Source: Arthrobacter sp. B1805 (GTDB taxonomy: Bacteria; Actinomycetota; Actinomycetes; Actinomycetales; Micrococcaceae). Taken from it: 64,000 nt of DNA. This document shows, in pieces, positions 1 through 8,518 of the stretch (position 1 is the stretch's first letter; the number at the start of each line of letters is the position of its first letter). Made by a program: the position numbers and the translations under genes. The notes beneath the pieces are model-generated. The model ran no database searches and was not told the origin of the DNA. It saw only the letters and a list, made by a program, of their open reading frames with translations. The DNA lies in contig NZ_PJIQ01000009.1 of assembly GCF_002929745.1 (NCBI RefSeq), positions 1-64,000 on the forward strand, given 5' to 3'.

Positions 1-79
1 ACACTGGACGACGCCACTCAGCCCTCGGAGGCAACCCCCCGATCAGCCGACTGCAACCAACGTCCTGACCCCGTACAAC

Positions 80-91
80 TAGGCTGTACGG
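80..91 (+). promoter_or_regulatory. Leaderless promoter of the DMT transporter gene
   Basis: TAGGCT at 80-85 is followed by six bases and then the GTG start at 92, which fits a -10 element whose transcript starts at the start codon. No Shine-Dalgarno sequence precedes the GTG. The -35 region is not recognisable. Bases 1-79 hold no gene that I can support. Confidence 0.55.
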
Positions 92-1054
92 GTGTCTGAT
101 GCGCCAGTGGTCCCTCCGGTAGTCGGTTTTCCCCTCGCCCTCGCCGCAGGGCTCGCGATGCCTGTGCAGGGCAGGATCAACGGCGCGCTCGGCACCGTGC
201 TCGACGACAGCATCGCCGCCGCGCTGATCAGCTTCGGCACAGGCCTGATCCTGATGGTCGCGATCACGCTCGTCCTGCCGGGTGCCCGCGCCGGAGCGCG
301 GCAGATCATCCCTTCCGTGCGCGAGCGCCGCTTCCCGCCCTACTACGTGGCGGCTGGAGCGATCGGCGCGTTCTTCGTCTTCTCGCAGTCACTGACGATC
401 GGCGTCCTCGGCGTCGCCCTCTTCACCGTGGCAGCCGTCATGGGGCAGTCGCTCAGCGGCCTCCTGGTCGACCGCGCGGGCATCGGGCCCGGGGGCAAGC
501 GCGCAGCGACACCGATGCGCGTGATCGGCGTCGTCCTGACGGTACTGTCCGTCGTCTGGGCCGTGTCCCCCCGATTCGGAGCAGCAGGGGAGATGTCGAG
601 CTGGCTGATCCCCGTCCTCCTCCCGGTCGCAGCCGGGGTGCTGATGAGCTTCCAGCAGGCGATGAACGGGACGGCGTCGCTCCACTACGGGACGCCCCTC
701 GCGGCCACACTGATGAACTTCATCGCGGGCACGGTCGTCCTGGTGGCGGCCTGGCTCGTCAAGCTTGCGATCGCCGGGCCCGGCAACCCCCTGCCCTCCG
801 AGTGGTGGTACTACCTTGGCGGACCCATGGGGTGTGTCTTCATCGCCCTCGGTGCGTTGCTCGTCAGGAGCCTCGGGGTCCTGCTCACCGGCCTGTGCAT
901 GATCGGGGGACAGCTCGTCGGATCACTCCTGCTCGATCTGGTGGTTCCTGCTCCCGGGACGATCGTGGTGTTCGCGACGGTCGCCGGGACGCTGCTGACG
1001 TTGGCCGCCATCATCCTCACGACGTTGCCGTGGCCTGGACGACCCAGGACCTGA
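92..1054 (+). CDS. DMT-superfamily transporter with two DUF606 (YdcZ-type) halves
   Basis: The 320-residue protein is almost wholly hydrophobic, with about ten predicted membrane helices. The two halves look like a tandem pair of DUF606/YdcZ units: the N-terminal half holds the conserved MPVQGRINGALG stretch (residues 23-34), and the second half repeats the pattern as MSFQQAMNGTASLHYGTPLA. This family belongs to the drug/metabolite transporter superfamily and sits in the cytoplasmic membrane; substrates are generally unknown. Single-domain YdcZ proteins are about 150 residues, so this is a fused, complete form. The start is GTG at 92, chosen because of the leaderless -10 element. It is followed by 182 bases before glyQS and is probably a single-gene unit. 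Confidence 0.85.
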   Translation: MSDAPVVPPVVGFPLALAAGLAMPVQGRINGALGTVLDDSIAAALISFGTGLILMVAITLVLPGARAGARQIIPSVRERRFPPYYVAAGAIGAFFVFSQSLTIGVLGVALFTVAAVMGQSLSGLLVDRAGIGPGGKRAATPMRVIGVVLTVLSVVWAVSPRFGAAGEMSSWLIPVLLPVAAGVLMSFQQAMNGTASLHYGTPLAATLMNFIAGTVVLVAAWLVKLAIAGPGNPLPSEWWYYLGGPMGCVFIALGALLVRSLGVLLTGLCMIGGQLVGSLLLDLVVPAPGTIVVFATVAGTLLTLAAIILTTLPWPGRPRT

Positions 1055-1124
1055 CGCCGAGCGACGACGGCGAATTCCTCCTCCGCAGCCCGGTATCAGC
1101 TGAAGCCGCAGGAAGCGGACCCGG

Positions 1125-1130
1125 TAGGCT
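1125..1130 (+). promoter_or_regulatory. Candidate -10 element for glyQS
   Basis: TAGGCT lies about 107 bases before the glyQS start and would give a leader of roughly 100 bases. The same hexamer is the leaderless -10 before the first gene and before the SDR gene at 12146. No good -35 is seen, and the leader shows no T-box sequence. Confidence 0.4.
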
Positions 1131-1236
1131 TGCGGCGTAGCTTCCCGCCTGCAAGCCCGGCGGAACAGACTGCAGAACGCGCCCCCCACCGGCGGACCGC
1201 ACCCAGCGGCCTGCACAGAACTGGAGAAGAAACACC

Positions 1237-2625
1237 ATGGCAGCAGCCAAGTCCGCACTCGATCCCATCATCTCGCTCGCCAAGCGGCGCGGCTTCGTGT
1301 TCCAGTCGGGTGAGATCTACGGCGGGTCCCGCTCGGCCTGGGACTACGGACCCCTCGGCGCGGAGCTGAAGGAGAACATCAAGCGCCAGTGGTGGCAGAC
1401 GATGGTGCGCGGCCGCGACGACGTCGTCGGGCTCGATTCCGCTGTCATCCTGCCGCGTCAGGTCTGGGAGGCTTCCGGGCACGTCGAGGTGTTCAGCGAC
1501 CCGCTCGTGGAATGCCTCTCCTGCCACAAGCGGTACCGCGCGGACCACCTCGAGGAGGAGTACGAGGAGAAGAAGGGACGCGCGCCCGAGAACGGACTGC
1601 AGGACATCACCTGCGCCAACTGCGGGACCAAGGGTCAGTGGACGGAGCCGCAGGAGTTCTCCGGACTGCTGAAGACCTTCCTCGGTCCCGTCGCTTCCGA
1701 GGAAGGTATGCACTACCTGCGCCCGGAGACGGCGCAGGGCATCTTCGTGAACTTCAACAACGTCCTGACGACTGCCCGCAAGAAGCCCCCGTTCGGTATC
1801 GGCCAGATCGGCAAGAGCTTCCGCAACGAGATCACGCCGGGCAACTTCATCTTCCGCACGCGCGAGTTCGAGCAGATGGAGATGGAGTTCTTCGTCGAGC
1901 CGGGCACCGACGAGGAATGGCACAAGTACTGGATCGGCGAGCGGTTCTCCTGGTACACCGACCTCGGCATCGACCCGGACAACCTGCGCCTCTTCGAGCA
2001 CCCGCAGGAGAAGCTGAGCCACTACTCGAAGGGCACCACGGACATCGAGTACCGCTTCGGGTTCCAGGGATCCGAGTGGGGTGAGCTCGAGGGCATCGCC
2101 AACCGCACGGACTTCGACCTCTCCACCCATTCCAAGCACTCCGGCACGGACCTCGGGTACTTCAACCAGGCCACGAACGAGCGCTACACGCCGTACGTGA
2201 TCGAGCCCGCGGCCGGCCTGACGCGCTCCTTCATGGCGTTCCTCGTCGACTCCTACACCGAGGACGAGGCGCCCAACGCGAAGGGCGGCGTGGACAAGCG
2301 CACGGTGCTGAAGCTCGACCCGCGGCTGGCCCCGGTCAAGGCCGCCGTCCTGCCGCTGAGCCGCAACGAGGATCTCTCCCCGAAGGCCAAGGACCTCGCA
2401 GCCCAGCTTCGCAAGGGCTGGAACATCGACTTCGACGACGCAGGCGCGATCGGCCGCCGGTACCGCCGCCAAGACGAGATCGGCACGCCGTTCTGCATCA
2501 CGGTGGACTTCGACACCCTCGAGGACCAGGCGGTGACGATCCGTGAGCGCGACACCATGGCGCAGGAGCGCGTGTCCCTCGACCAGGTGCAGGGATACCT
2601 CGCCGCGCGCCTGATCGGAGCCTGA
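1237..2625 (+). CDS. glyQS: Glycyl-tRNA synthetase (alpha-2 type, class II)
   Basis: Joins glycine to tRNA-Gly in the cytosol. The 462-residue length matches the single-chain dimeric glycyl-tRNA synthetase of Actinobacteria rather than the two-subunit GlyQ/GlyS enzyme. Class II features are visible: a motif 1 region around [10 protein letters not shown], the motif 2 block [18 protein letters not shown] near residue 200, and the motif 3 region [14 protein letters not shown] near residue 330. Two Cys pairs (CLSCHKR and CANCGTKG, residues about 90-130) may form a metal-binding insertion. The C-terminal third is the anticodon-binding domain. The ATG is preceded by GGAGAAG at good spacing. The next gene overlaps its stop codon by one base, so the two are probably cotranscribed. 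Confidence 0.97.
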   Translation: MAAAKSALDPIISLAKRRGFVFQSGEIYGGSRSAWDYGPLGAELKENIKRQWWQTMVRGRDDVVGLDSAVILPRQVWEASGHVEVFSDPLVECLSCHKRYRADHLEEEYEEKKGRAPENGLQDITCANCGTKGQWTEPQEFSGLLKTFLGPVASEEGMHYLRPETAQGIFVNFNNVLTTARKKPPFGIGQIGKSFRNEITPGNFIFRTREFEQMEMEFFVEPGTDEEWHKYWIGERFSWYTDLGIDPDNLRLFEHPQEKLSHYSKGTTDIEYRFGFQGSEWGELEGIANRTDFDLSTHSKHSGTDLGYFNQATNERYTPYVIEPAAGLTRSFMAFLVDSYTEDEAPNAKGGVDKRTVLKLDPRLAPVKAAVLPLSRNEDLSPKAKDLAAQLRKGWNIDFDDAGAIGRRYRRQDEIGTPFCITVDFDTLEDQAVTIRERDTMAQERVSLDQVQGYLAARLIGA

Positions 2626-3536
2626 TGGCCCTCGAATACCGCGCCTGGCAGGAGGGGGACGACCTCGAGCTCATCCAGCTCTGGGGCGGCCCAGAATCGG
2701 CGGTCGCCGAGCAGTTCCGCGGCTCCTTCCGCACGCCGTCCGACAACCCCTGGAACCGCTGCATCACGGTCGTGGACCAGGGCGTCCCGGTGGCGGCCGG
2801 CTGCGTCTACGGAGCCGCGCTGCATCCGGACCGGTTGTGGTGCTACATCGAGGTGGCCGAGGACCACCGGCGGGCGGGCATCGGTTCGACGCTGCTCACG
2901 ATGCTGCAGCACGAAGCCGCGGCGTCGCCGTCGGGAGTGACAGCCCTGCGGTCGAAGGTGACGCCCGGAACCACCGGGGCCGCGTTCGCCGAGGCCACCG
3001 GCTTCAGCACGCTGCAGCGCTCGCGGCTCGTCGTCGTCGCACCCGGAGCCCTCGCCGCTCCCGCCTTCGACGATGCCGGAGGGCCCCAGCTCGAGGAAGC
3101 GGCCACGGGATCGGTGGAACTGACGCGAGCCCTCGCGTCCTTCTACGAGACCGTCCACGCCTGGGACCGCGCAGACATCACCCTCGGACGCGCGCAGCAG
3201 CTCTTCCTCGGTGACGCGAGCGGCGCCGGAGGCGCGATCGTGCTGCGGGACAAGCCGAAGGACGACGGCGGCACGATCGCGGCCTTCGCCATCAGTTACA
3301 CACAGGCCCGCACCGAGGACCCGGCTGACGTGCTGCTGGGCTACGACACCGCGCTGTCACCCTCGGAACAGCAGGCCGCGGTCGCCAGCATGATCGCGAT
3401 GCTCGTGCACCAGTACCCCATCCAGCTGGAGCTGGATGACTCGATGGAGGCACTCGTGGCCGTCGTCGAACCCCTGCTCGCCACGGGGTCCGCGAGGCTC
3501 GCCGCGCCCGAGACGCTCGTCGTCGCGACGGGCTGA
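2625..3536 (+). CDS. GNAT-family N-acetyltransferase
   Basis: A 303-residue protein with an N-terminal GNAT fold. The acetyl-CoA pyrophosphate-binding motif A is seen as EDHRRAGIGSTLL near residue 80-92 (R-x-x-G-x-G type). The C-terminal half has no second clear motif A, so it may be a degenerate second GNAT domain or a family-specific extension. The ATG overlaps the glyQS stop codon by one base (TGATG), which indicates translational coupling. The acceptor substrate cannot be told from sequence. A tandem 30-base repeat begins inside its last codons. Confidence 0.8.
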   Translation: MALEYRAWQEGDDLELIQLWGGPESAVAEQFRGSFRTPSDNPWNRCITVVDQGVPVAAGCVYGAALHPDRLWCYIEVAEDHRRAGIGSTLLTMLQHEAAASPSGVTALRSKVTPGTTGAAFAEATGFSTLQRSRLVVVAPGALAAPAFDDAGGPQLEEAATGSVELTRALASFYETVHAWDRADITLGRAQQLFLGDASGAGGAIVLRDKPKDDGGTIAAFAISYTQARTEDPADVLLGYDTALSPSEQQAAVASMIAMLVHQYPIQLELDDSMEALVAVVEPLLATGSARLAAPETLVVATG

Positions 3537-3584
3537 TCCGCGATCGGTCGAGCCGCGACGGGCTCATCCGCGACGGGCCGAGCC
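3525..3584. repeat. Two-copy tandem 30-bp repeat at the 3' end of the acetyltransferase gene
   Basis: Bases 3525-3554 and 3555-3584 are two adjacent 30-base units, both beginning GCGACGGGCT and ending GAGCC, with about four differences. The first unit contains the TGA stop of the acetyltransferase. Each unit is itself built of two similar 15-base halves (GCGACGGGCT/GCGATCGGTC type). It lies in the 160-base convergent gap before plsC. No clear terminator was seen in the gap. Confidence 0.6.
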
Positions 3585-3696
3585 GGAACCGGCTGGACCG
3601 GGGGCTCGCACCCTGGTGCCTGCTGCACGGCGCCGCCTCCGACGCGAGGGCCGCCACGCTCCCCAGAACGGGCGGCCCTTCCGCGCAGCCGGCTGC

Positions 3697-4512
3697 TCAG
3701 CCGCGGTCGTGTCGTCCGGCCTTCTTGTCGGCGATGTCCGCGGCCTCGCGCTCGGCGTCCGTCATCGCTCCGCCGCCGAGGCGCGCCGGCATCCACCATG
3801 CCCCGGGCTCGGGAGTGACGGGAAAATCGGCGATGCAGGCGTCGATGCCGTCCTGCAGTTCCTGGCGCAGCTTCTCGGTCTCCTCGGCGACGTCGACGCC
3901 GGGCTCGTGGTGGATGGCCGGACCGACGTGGACACGGATGGGCGACTTCCAGGCGCGTTTGAGGGAGAACCCGTGGCCTCTCGTCAGCAGCCGATGGGAG
4001 CCCCAGACGGAAATCGGGATGACGGGCACACCCGCTTCGGCCGCGAGCCGGACGGGTCCTGTCTTGAGGGAGCGGACGGTGTAGCTGCGGGACACGCCGG
4101 CCTCGGGCAGGATCGCGACGTACTCCCCGGCGCGCAGCTTCGCGAGGGCGTCGTCGTAGGCCGCCGCCCCCGCCTTCCGGTCCGTGACGACGTGCCCGAG
4201 GCCGAACACGAAGGGGCTGACGAACCAGTGGTCCGCCGCGCGCTTGGAGATGAGGTAGCGCGCCTGGATGCGGGCGTGGTTCCACAGGACCAGTTCCGCG
4301 AAGGCGAAGTCGAGATAGCCGAAGTGCGTGATGGCGACGACGGCGCCGCGCCCGGGCACCGCCCGCCGGGAGCGCCCGTTCAGCGGGTCAGGGGCAGGCA
4401 GGTTCTCCGCCCCGGAGACGACGACCGGCAGGCGCAGGGCAGCGAACACCGTTTTGCCCGCATAGACGACGAACCGGTACATGCGGTCGTTCTGACGCGG
4501 TTTCCATCCCAT
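3697..4512 (-). CDS. 1-acyl-sn-glycerol-3-phosphate acyltransferase family protein (PlsC-like)
   Basis: A 271-residue membrane-associated acyltransferase that would move an acyl chain from acyl-CoA or acyl-ACP to lysophosphatidic acid or a related lipid. The catalytic HX4D motif is clear as HFGYLD (H63, D68), and the glycerophosphate-binding block is present as LPEAGVSRS, which differs from the usual FPEGTRS; the substrate may therefore not be plain lysophosphatidate. A third block, PVIPISVWGSHRL, fits the family. The ATG is preceded on its own strand by GGAGAAGGA at about nine bases. It lies 218 bases downstream of the alpha/beta hydrolase gene on the same strand; no reliable promoter or terminator is seen in that gap. 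Confidence 0.88.
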   Translation of the reverse strand: MGWKPRQNDRMYRFVVYAGKTVFAALRLPVVVSGAENLPAPDPLNGRSRRAVPGRGAVVAITHFGYLDFAFAELVLWNHARIQARYLISKRAADHWFVSPFVFGLGHVVTDRKAGAAAYDDALAKLRAGEYVAILPEAGVSRSYTVRSLKTGPVRLAAEAGVPVIPISVWGSHRLLTRGHGFSLKRAWKSPIRVHVGPAIHHEPGVDVAEETEKLRQELQDGIDACIADFPVTPEPGAWWMPARLGGGAMTDAEREAADIADKKAGRHDRG

Positions 4513-4730
4513 ACTCGTTGTCCTTCTCCGGCCCGTACAAGGCCTGCTTCGAAGCTACCGCGGACACTGGGAGAACCCACTGGTGCCACTCCTCTACCCT
4601 TTGTACCCCGGCAGGCTGCACCTGCGCTTCATGGTCGGCCGGTTACGGCCGAGTTGTCAGCACCGGGGGCGGCTGCTCGCCATCGAGCGCAGTGGGCTGG
4701 TCGACCTGCCGTCGGCAGGGCCACTCGGGA

Positions 4731-5465
4731 TCACGCGGTCATGCCGAGCGGATTCGGTGCCCGATACAACGGGTCGGAGGGCGCCAGAGCCCTTGCCGCG
4801 ACGGCTGCGCCGGTGTCCTCGGCGAAGTGCCGGAGGAGGAACGAGGTGCTGAGGCCATGCCAGACCGGGATCCTGCGGGCCATGAAGTGGCCCGCACGGA
4901 GCATGCGCACGTAGTGGACGTCCCGTGCGACGCCCACGGCCCGCTGAGCGAAGGACAGTGACGCCCTCGGGCTAGTCCACCGGTCGACGTCCCCGTGCAT
5001 GATGAGGACACTGCGGCCGCGTACCGGCGTCACCGGGGTGGAGGGCTCCAGCCAGGGTGCGAGGGCAGCGACGGCGCGGACCTGAGGGTGTTCCGCCGCA
5101 GCGAGAGCTGCTCGGCCCCCCATGGAATGACCGAGAAGGTAGACGGGCACTCCGGGATGGTTTGCGGAAATCCGGTCGAGAGCCCATCGGGCGTCCTTCA
5201 GCGCGGACTGGTCCGTGCCGTTCCACCCCCTGACACGGTTGCGGAGCGACCAGACGGCCAGGCCCTGAGTGCCTCCTCCTGCTGCCAGTAGTGCAGCGAA
5301 GGGACGCATGCGCAGCGGACTGAGGTGCTGCGGTCGTACCGCGTCGAGGCTGTCCGCCCGGCCACCGTGGAGGACGAGTGCTACGCCCCGCACGCCCGCG
5401 CCAGCACCGCCGATCACGACCGAGGGTTCACCGGGGCTGGTCGGGAAGTTCTCCTGCCGTACCAT
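4731..5465 (-). CDS. Alpha/beta hydrolase fold protein
   Basis: A 244-residue cytosolic serine hydrolase. The nucleophile elbow is GHSMGG, an HGG oxyanion-type motif lies near the N-terminus (LVLHGGRADS), the acid region is MHGDVDRWTSP, and a catalytic His fits RAGHFMARR. The order Ser-Asp-His is canonical. The substrate (ester, acyl-glycerol or peptide) is unknown. It is divergent from the YibE/F gene and about 218 bases upstream of plsC on the same strand, so a lipid-related role is possible but only inferred. No strong Shine-Dalgarno sequence precedes the ATG. Confidence 0.82.
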   Translation of the reverse strand: MVRQENFPTSPGEPSVVIGGAGAGVRGVALVLHGGRADSLDAVRPQHLSPLRMRPFAALLAAGGGTQGLAVWSLRNRVRGWNGTDQSALKDARWALDRISANHPGVPVYLLGHSMGGRAALAAAEHPQVRAVAALAPWLEPSTPVTPVRGRSVLIMHGDVDRWTSPRASLSFAQRAVGVARDVHYVRMLRAGHFMARRIPVWHGLSTSFLLRHFAEDTGAAVAARALAPSDPLYRAPNPLGMTA

Positions 5466-5562
5466 GTGCCGTCCGTTCCGCCCGGAGGGCCTGATCGCCG
5501 CCGACGACGCGCCTGTCGCCGCTGCAGGTTGCCGCCGCCCGGGCTCCGCGCGTCATCCTGCG

Positions 5563-5568
5563 TACAAT
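5563..5568 (+). promoter_or_regulatory. -10 element (TACAAT) upstream of the YibE/F gene
   Basis: TACAAT lies in the divergent gap between the hydrolase and the YibE/F gene. It is the best -10 match in the gap and would start a leader of about 80 bases. A GTG seven bases after it is out of frame with the YibE/F reading frame, so this promoter is not simply leaderless for that gene. Confidence 0.5.
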
Positions 5569-5652
5569 CCGGAGGGTGCCCGGTGCGCCTCGTCGAGGTC
5601 CATCGCCGCCGAGCCCTACGTCCTGTCCACCCACCATTTGACCACCCGAGGG

Positions 5653-7023
5653 ATGCCCGTGGGCCACAACCACCTCCACGCCGCCGAGTCGCAACCGTCC
5701 GCTTCCGCGATCGCTACGCGCAAACGGGCCACCCTGCTGCTCTCGGCCATTCTCGTTCCCCTCGGGGTAGTGACCCTGATCGCGATGGTGCTGCTCTGGC
5801 CGAGCGGTGACCGCAGTTCGCTGTCCGTCGCCAATCCCTACGCGACGGCGGAAGGGGTCAGCTTCGACCGGGGCACGGTCCGCGAGGTGGGCGAGGGCGA
5901 CTGCCCGTCCTCACAGACGACGGTGGACGCCGGCGGCACCGCGATGACGTGCACCATCGCGTATACGCAGCCCACGCTGGGCGGCGACATCATCCCCGTG
6001 GAGGTCACGCCCGAGCTGGCGAAGACCAACGCGGTGCAGGCGGGGGACGAGATCCGCTACCTCAATCTCGCGAACGTCATGCAGGGCGCCGCCCCCTACG
6101 TCTTCGTGGACTTCGTCCGTTCCGTCCCGATCATGGCGCTCGCGGTCGCGTACGCCGTCGTGGTCATCGCCGTCGCCCGCTGGCGGGGCCTGCGAGCCAT
6201 GATCGGCCTGGTCGGTGCGCTGGTCATCCTGGCGCAGTTCATCCTGCCCGGGCTGGTGGAGGGCAAGCCGCCCCTGCTGCTCGGGCTCGTGGGCTCGGTG
6301 GTCATCATGTACGGCGTCCTCTACTTCGCCCACGGCTTCTCCGCGAGGACGTCGACGGCGCTGCTCGGCACGGTGTTCGGACTCGGGGTGACAGCGGCAC
6401 TCGCCGCCTGGGCCACGGATGCAGCCCACCTGACCGGGGTCGGCGACGAGAACGCGTACACGCTCGTGAACGCGTCCGACGAGCTGAGCATCTCCTCGAT
6501 CATCCTCTGCGGCCTCATCATCTCGGGCCTCGGGGTGCTCAACGACGTGACCATCACCCAGTCCTCCTCCGTGTGGGAACTGTACGAGCTCGCACCGAAC
6601 ACCTCCGCGCGGCGACTCTTCGCGTCCGCCATGAGGATCGGGCGCGACCATATCGCCTCGACGGTGTACACGATCGCTTTCGCCTATGCCGGGGCGGCGT
6701 TGCCGGTGCTGATCCTCGTCTCCCTCTACGACCGCGCGCTGATCGACACGCTCACGAGCGGCGAACTGGCGGAGGAGGTGGTGCGGACGCTCGTCGGCTC
6801 GATCGGCTTGGTGCTCGCCATCCCGCTGACCACCCTCCTCGCGGTGCTCGTGGTCAAGGCGGTCGGCCCGAGAGCCATGGGTGGGCGGCACGACGACGGC
6901 ACCAGCGGCGGAGTGACCCCCGCTGCACTGGCGACGGCGGAGGCACATGCTCTCGCGCCGGGAGAGCGCCTCGTGGCACTCGGCGAGCGGCGTGCCCGGC
7001 GTGCCGCGGAACCGGAGGCGTGA
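5653..7023 (+). CDS. YibE/F family integral membrane protein
   Basis: A protein of about 456 residues with one N-terminal membrane anchor, a periplasmic-side segment of roughly 130 residues, then about seven hydrophobic helices. The long core, with segments such as GVLNDVTITQSS and a conserved run of helices, is typical of the YibE/F family, whose biochemical role is unknown. The reading frame is open further upstream, but that part overlaps the hydrolase gene and has no membrane or family signature, so I place the start at ATG 5653. GTG 5659 is an equal alternative, because GAGGG at 5648-5652 is better spaced for it. A His-rich MPVGHNHLHAA opens the protein. It ends 96 bases before dusB. Confidence 0.85.
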   Translation: MPVGHNHLHAAESQPSASAIATRKRATLLLSAILVPLGVVTLIAMVLLWPSGDRSSLSVANPYATAEGVSFDRGTVREVGEGDCPSSQTTVDAGGTAMTCTIAYTQPTLGGDIIPVEVTPELAKTNAVQAGDEIRYLNLANVMQGAAPYVFVDFVRSVPIMALAVAYAVVVIAVARWRGLRAMIGLVGALVILAQFILPGLVEGKPPLLLGLVGSVVIMYGVLYFAHGFSARTSTALLGTVFGLGVTAALAAWATDAAHLTGVGDENAYTLVNASDELSISSIILCGLIISGLGVLNDVTITQSSSVWELYELAPNTSARRLFASAMRIGRDHIASTVYTIAFAYAGAALPVLILVSLYDRALIDTLTSGELAEEVVRTLVGSIGLVLAIPLTTLLAVLVVKAVGPRAMGGRHDDGTSGGVTPAALATAEAHALAPGERLVALGERRARRAAEPEA

Positions 7024-7107
7024 CGAACCATGGCGAATGCATGGCGGAAGGCCGGCAAGGAGAAGAGGCGGACAGCGAACACCGCCGCCGGATTTGCGGG
7101 CCCTTGC

Positions 7108-7119
7108 GACAATGGAGGG
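7108..7119 (+). promoter_or_regulatory. Leaderless promoter of dusB
   Basis: GACAAT at 7108-7113 is followed by six bases and GTG at 7120, in frame with dusB. This favours the GTG over the upstream ATG at 7030, which has no support. Confidence 0.5.
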
Positions 7120-8412
7120 GTGACTGCAGTATCGACCCTTCCAGCTTCGGCGACCGGCGACCGTGGCCGCGACGCCCTCCACGACGACATCCACGACGAC
7201 ACGCGAGGCGCCACCCGCGAGGACACCGGAGGCGCCCTGCCGGATGCGTCCGACGGCGCGCTCAAACTCGACCTTCCGCCGCTCACGCTCGGCAATATCA
7301 CCGTGGACACGCCGGTGATCCTCGCGCCGATGGCGGGTATCACCAACAAGGCCTTTCGCCGGCTGTGCCGTGAGTACGGCGGCGGGCTCTACGTCTCCGA
7401 GATGGTCACCTCCCGCGCGCTCGTCGAGCGCAGCCCGGAGTCGATGCGCATCATCTCGCACGACGACGACGAGAAGGTGCGGTCCGTCCAGTTGTACGGT
7501 GTCGACCCGAAGACCGTGGGCGCTGCCGTCCGGCTGCTCGTCGAGGAGGACCGCGCCGACCACATCGACCTGAACTTCGGCTGCCCGGTCCCCAAGGTCA
7601 CGCGCAAGGGCGGGGGAGCGGCCCTGCCCTGGAAGCTCGACCTCTTCACCGCCATCGTGCAGACCGCCGTGCGCGAGGCATCGAGGGGGAATATCCCGCT
7701 GACCATCAAGATGCGCAAGGGCATCGACGAGGACCACCTCACGTTCCGCGAGGCCGGTCGTATCGCCCGAGACAGCGGCGTCGCCGCCGTCGCCCTCCAC
7801 GGACGCACGGCGTCCCAGTTCTACTCGGGCAAGGCCGACTGGAGCGCGATCGCCGAACTGCGCGAGGCCCTGCCGGATATCCCGGTGCTCGGCAACGGTG
7901 ACATCTGGAGCGCGGAGGACGCCGTGCGCATGGTGCGGCAGACCGGCGTCGACGGCGTCGTCATCGGGCGGGGCTGCCAGGGCCGTCCATGGCTCTTCGG
8001 CGACCTGATGAACGCTTTTGAGGGCAGCGCGTCGCGGTACCGTCCAGGGCTCGGGCAGGTTGCCGACACCGTGTACCGGCATGCGGAACTCCTGGTCGAG
8101 ACGTTCGGCAGCGAGATGATGGGGCTCAGGGACATCAGGAAGCACATGGCCTGGTACTTCAAGGGCTACGTCGTGGGCGGCGACCTGAGAGCCAGGCTTG
8201 CCACCGTGCCCACGCTCGAGGTGCTGCGCGGACTCCTGGACGAACTCGACAAGGACTCGCCCTACCCGGGCCAGGATGCGGAGGGACCCCGCGGCCGTGC
8301 CGGCTCGCCGAAGAAGACGGCGCTGCCGGAGCGCTGGCTCGAGGGCCGCGTCCTCAACTCCGCGCAGCAGGCGGACATCGCCGCTGCCGAGGTGGACGTA
8401 TCCGGCGGCTGA
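7120..8412 (+). CDS. dusB: tRNA-dihydrouridine synthase
   Basis: Flavin-dependent reduction of uridine to dihydrouridine in the D-loop of tRNA. The protein, 430 residues from GTG 7120, has a TIM-barrel start VILAPMAGITNKAFRRLC, the catalytic cysteine in LNFGCPVPKVTRKGGGAAL (near residue 155), and FMN-phosphate-binding segments VLGNGDIWS and GVVIGRGCQGRPW. A helical C-terminal domain follows, as in bacterial DusB. The N-terminal 50 residues are Asp/Ala-rich and poorly conserved. An ATG at 7030 would add 30 residues that do not look conserved. It is followed by dgt after 106 bases, an order I recall as typical of Arthrobacter. Confidence 0.93.
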   Translation: MTAVSTLPASATGDRGRDALHDDIHDDTRGATREDTGGALPDASDGALKLDLPPLTLGNITVDTPVILAPMAGITNKAFRRLCREYGGGLYVSEMVTSRALVERSPESMRIISHDDDEKVRSVQLYGVDPKTVGAAVRLLVEEDRADHIDLNFGCPVPKVTRKGGGAALPWKLDLFTAIVQTAVREASRGNIPLTIKMRKGIDEDHLTFREAGRIARDSGVAAVALHGRTASQFYSGKADWSAIAELREALPDIPVLGNGDIWSAEDAVRMVRQTGVDGVVIGRGCQGRPWLFGDLMNAFEGSASRYRPGLGQVADTVYRHAELLVETFGSEMMGLRDIRKHMAWYFKGYVVGGDLRARLATVPTLEVLRGLLDELDKDSPYPGQDAEGPRGRAGSPKKTALPERWLEGRVLNSAQQADIAAAEVDVSGG

Positions 8413-8518
8413 CCCGCGTGCCCGGCGCTCTCCCGCCGGCGCGGTGGTCCGGGCTCCCGTGCTCCACATGCTCCGGAGCGGGCAGGCCCTTCCTTCACAG
8501 TTGCGCTAGAAAGGCATC

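Noticed and set aside
3341-3720. Possible frameshifted C-terminal extension of the PlsC-like protein through the 30-bp repeat (RPVADEPVA-type repeats in another frame)
   Set aside because: The PlsC-like protein already has a complete domain, and the extension would run antisense into the acetyltransferase gene.
5269-5652. Upstream extension of the YibE/F frame
   Set aside because: It overlaps the alpha/beta hydrolase gene on the other strand and lacks membrane or family features; the TACAAT promoter lies inside it.
5911-8469. Very long open frame antisense to the YibE/F and dusB genes
   Set aside because: Its translation is rich in Arg, Gly, His and Asp without any domain, as expected for the reverse of GC-rich coding DNA. 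Both sense genes have clear families.
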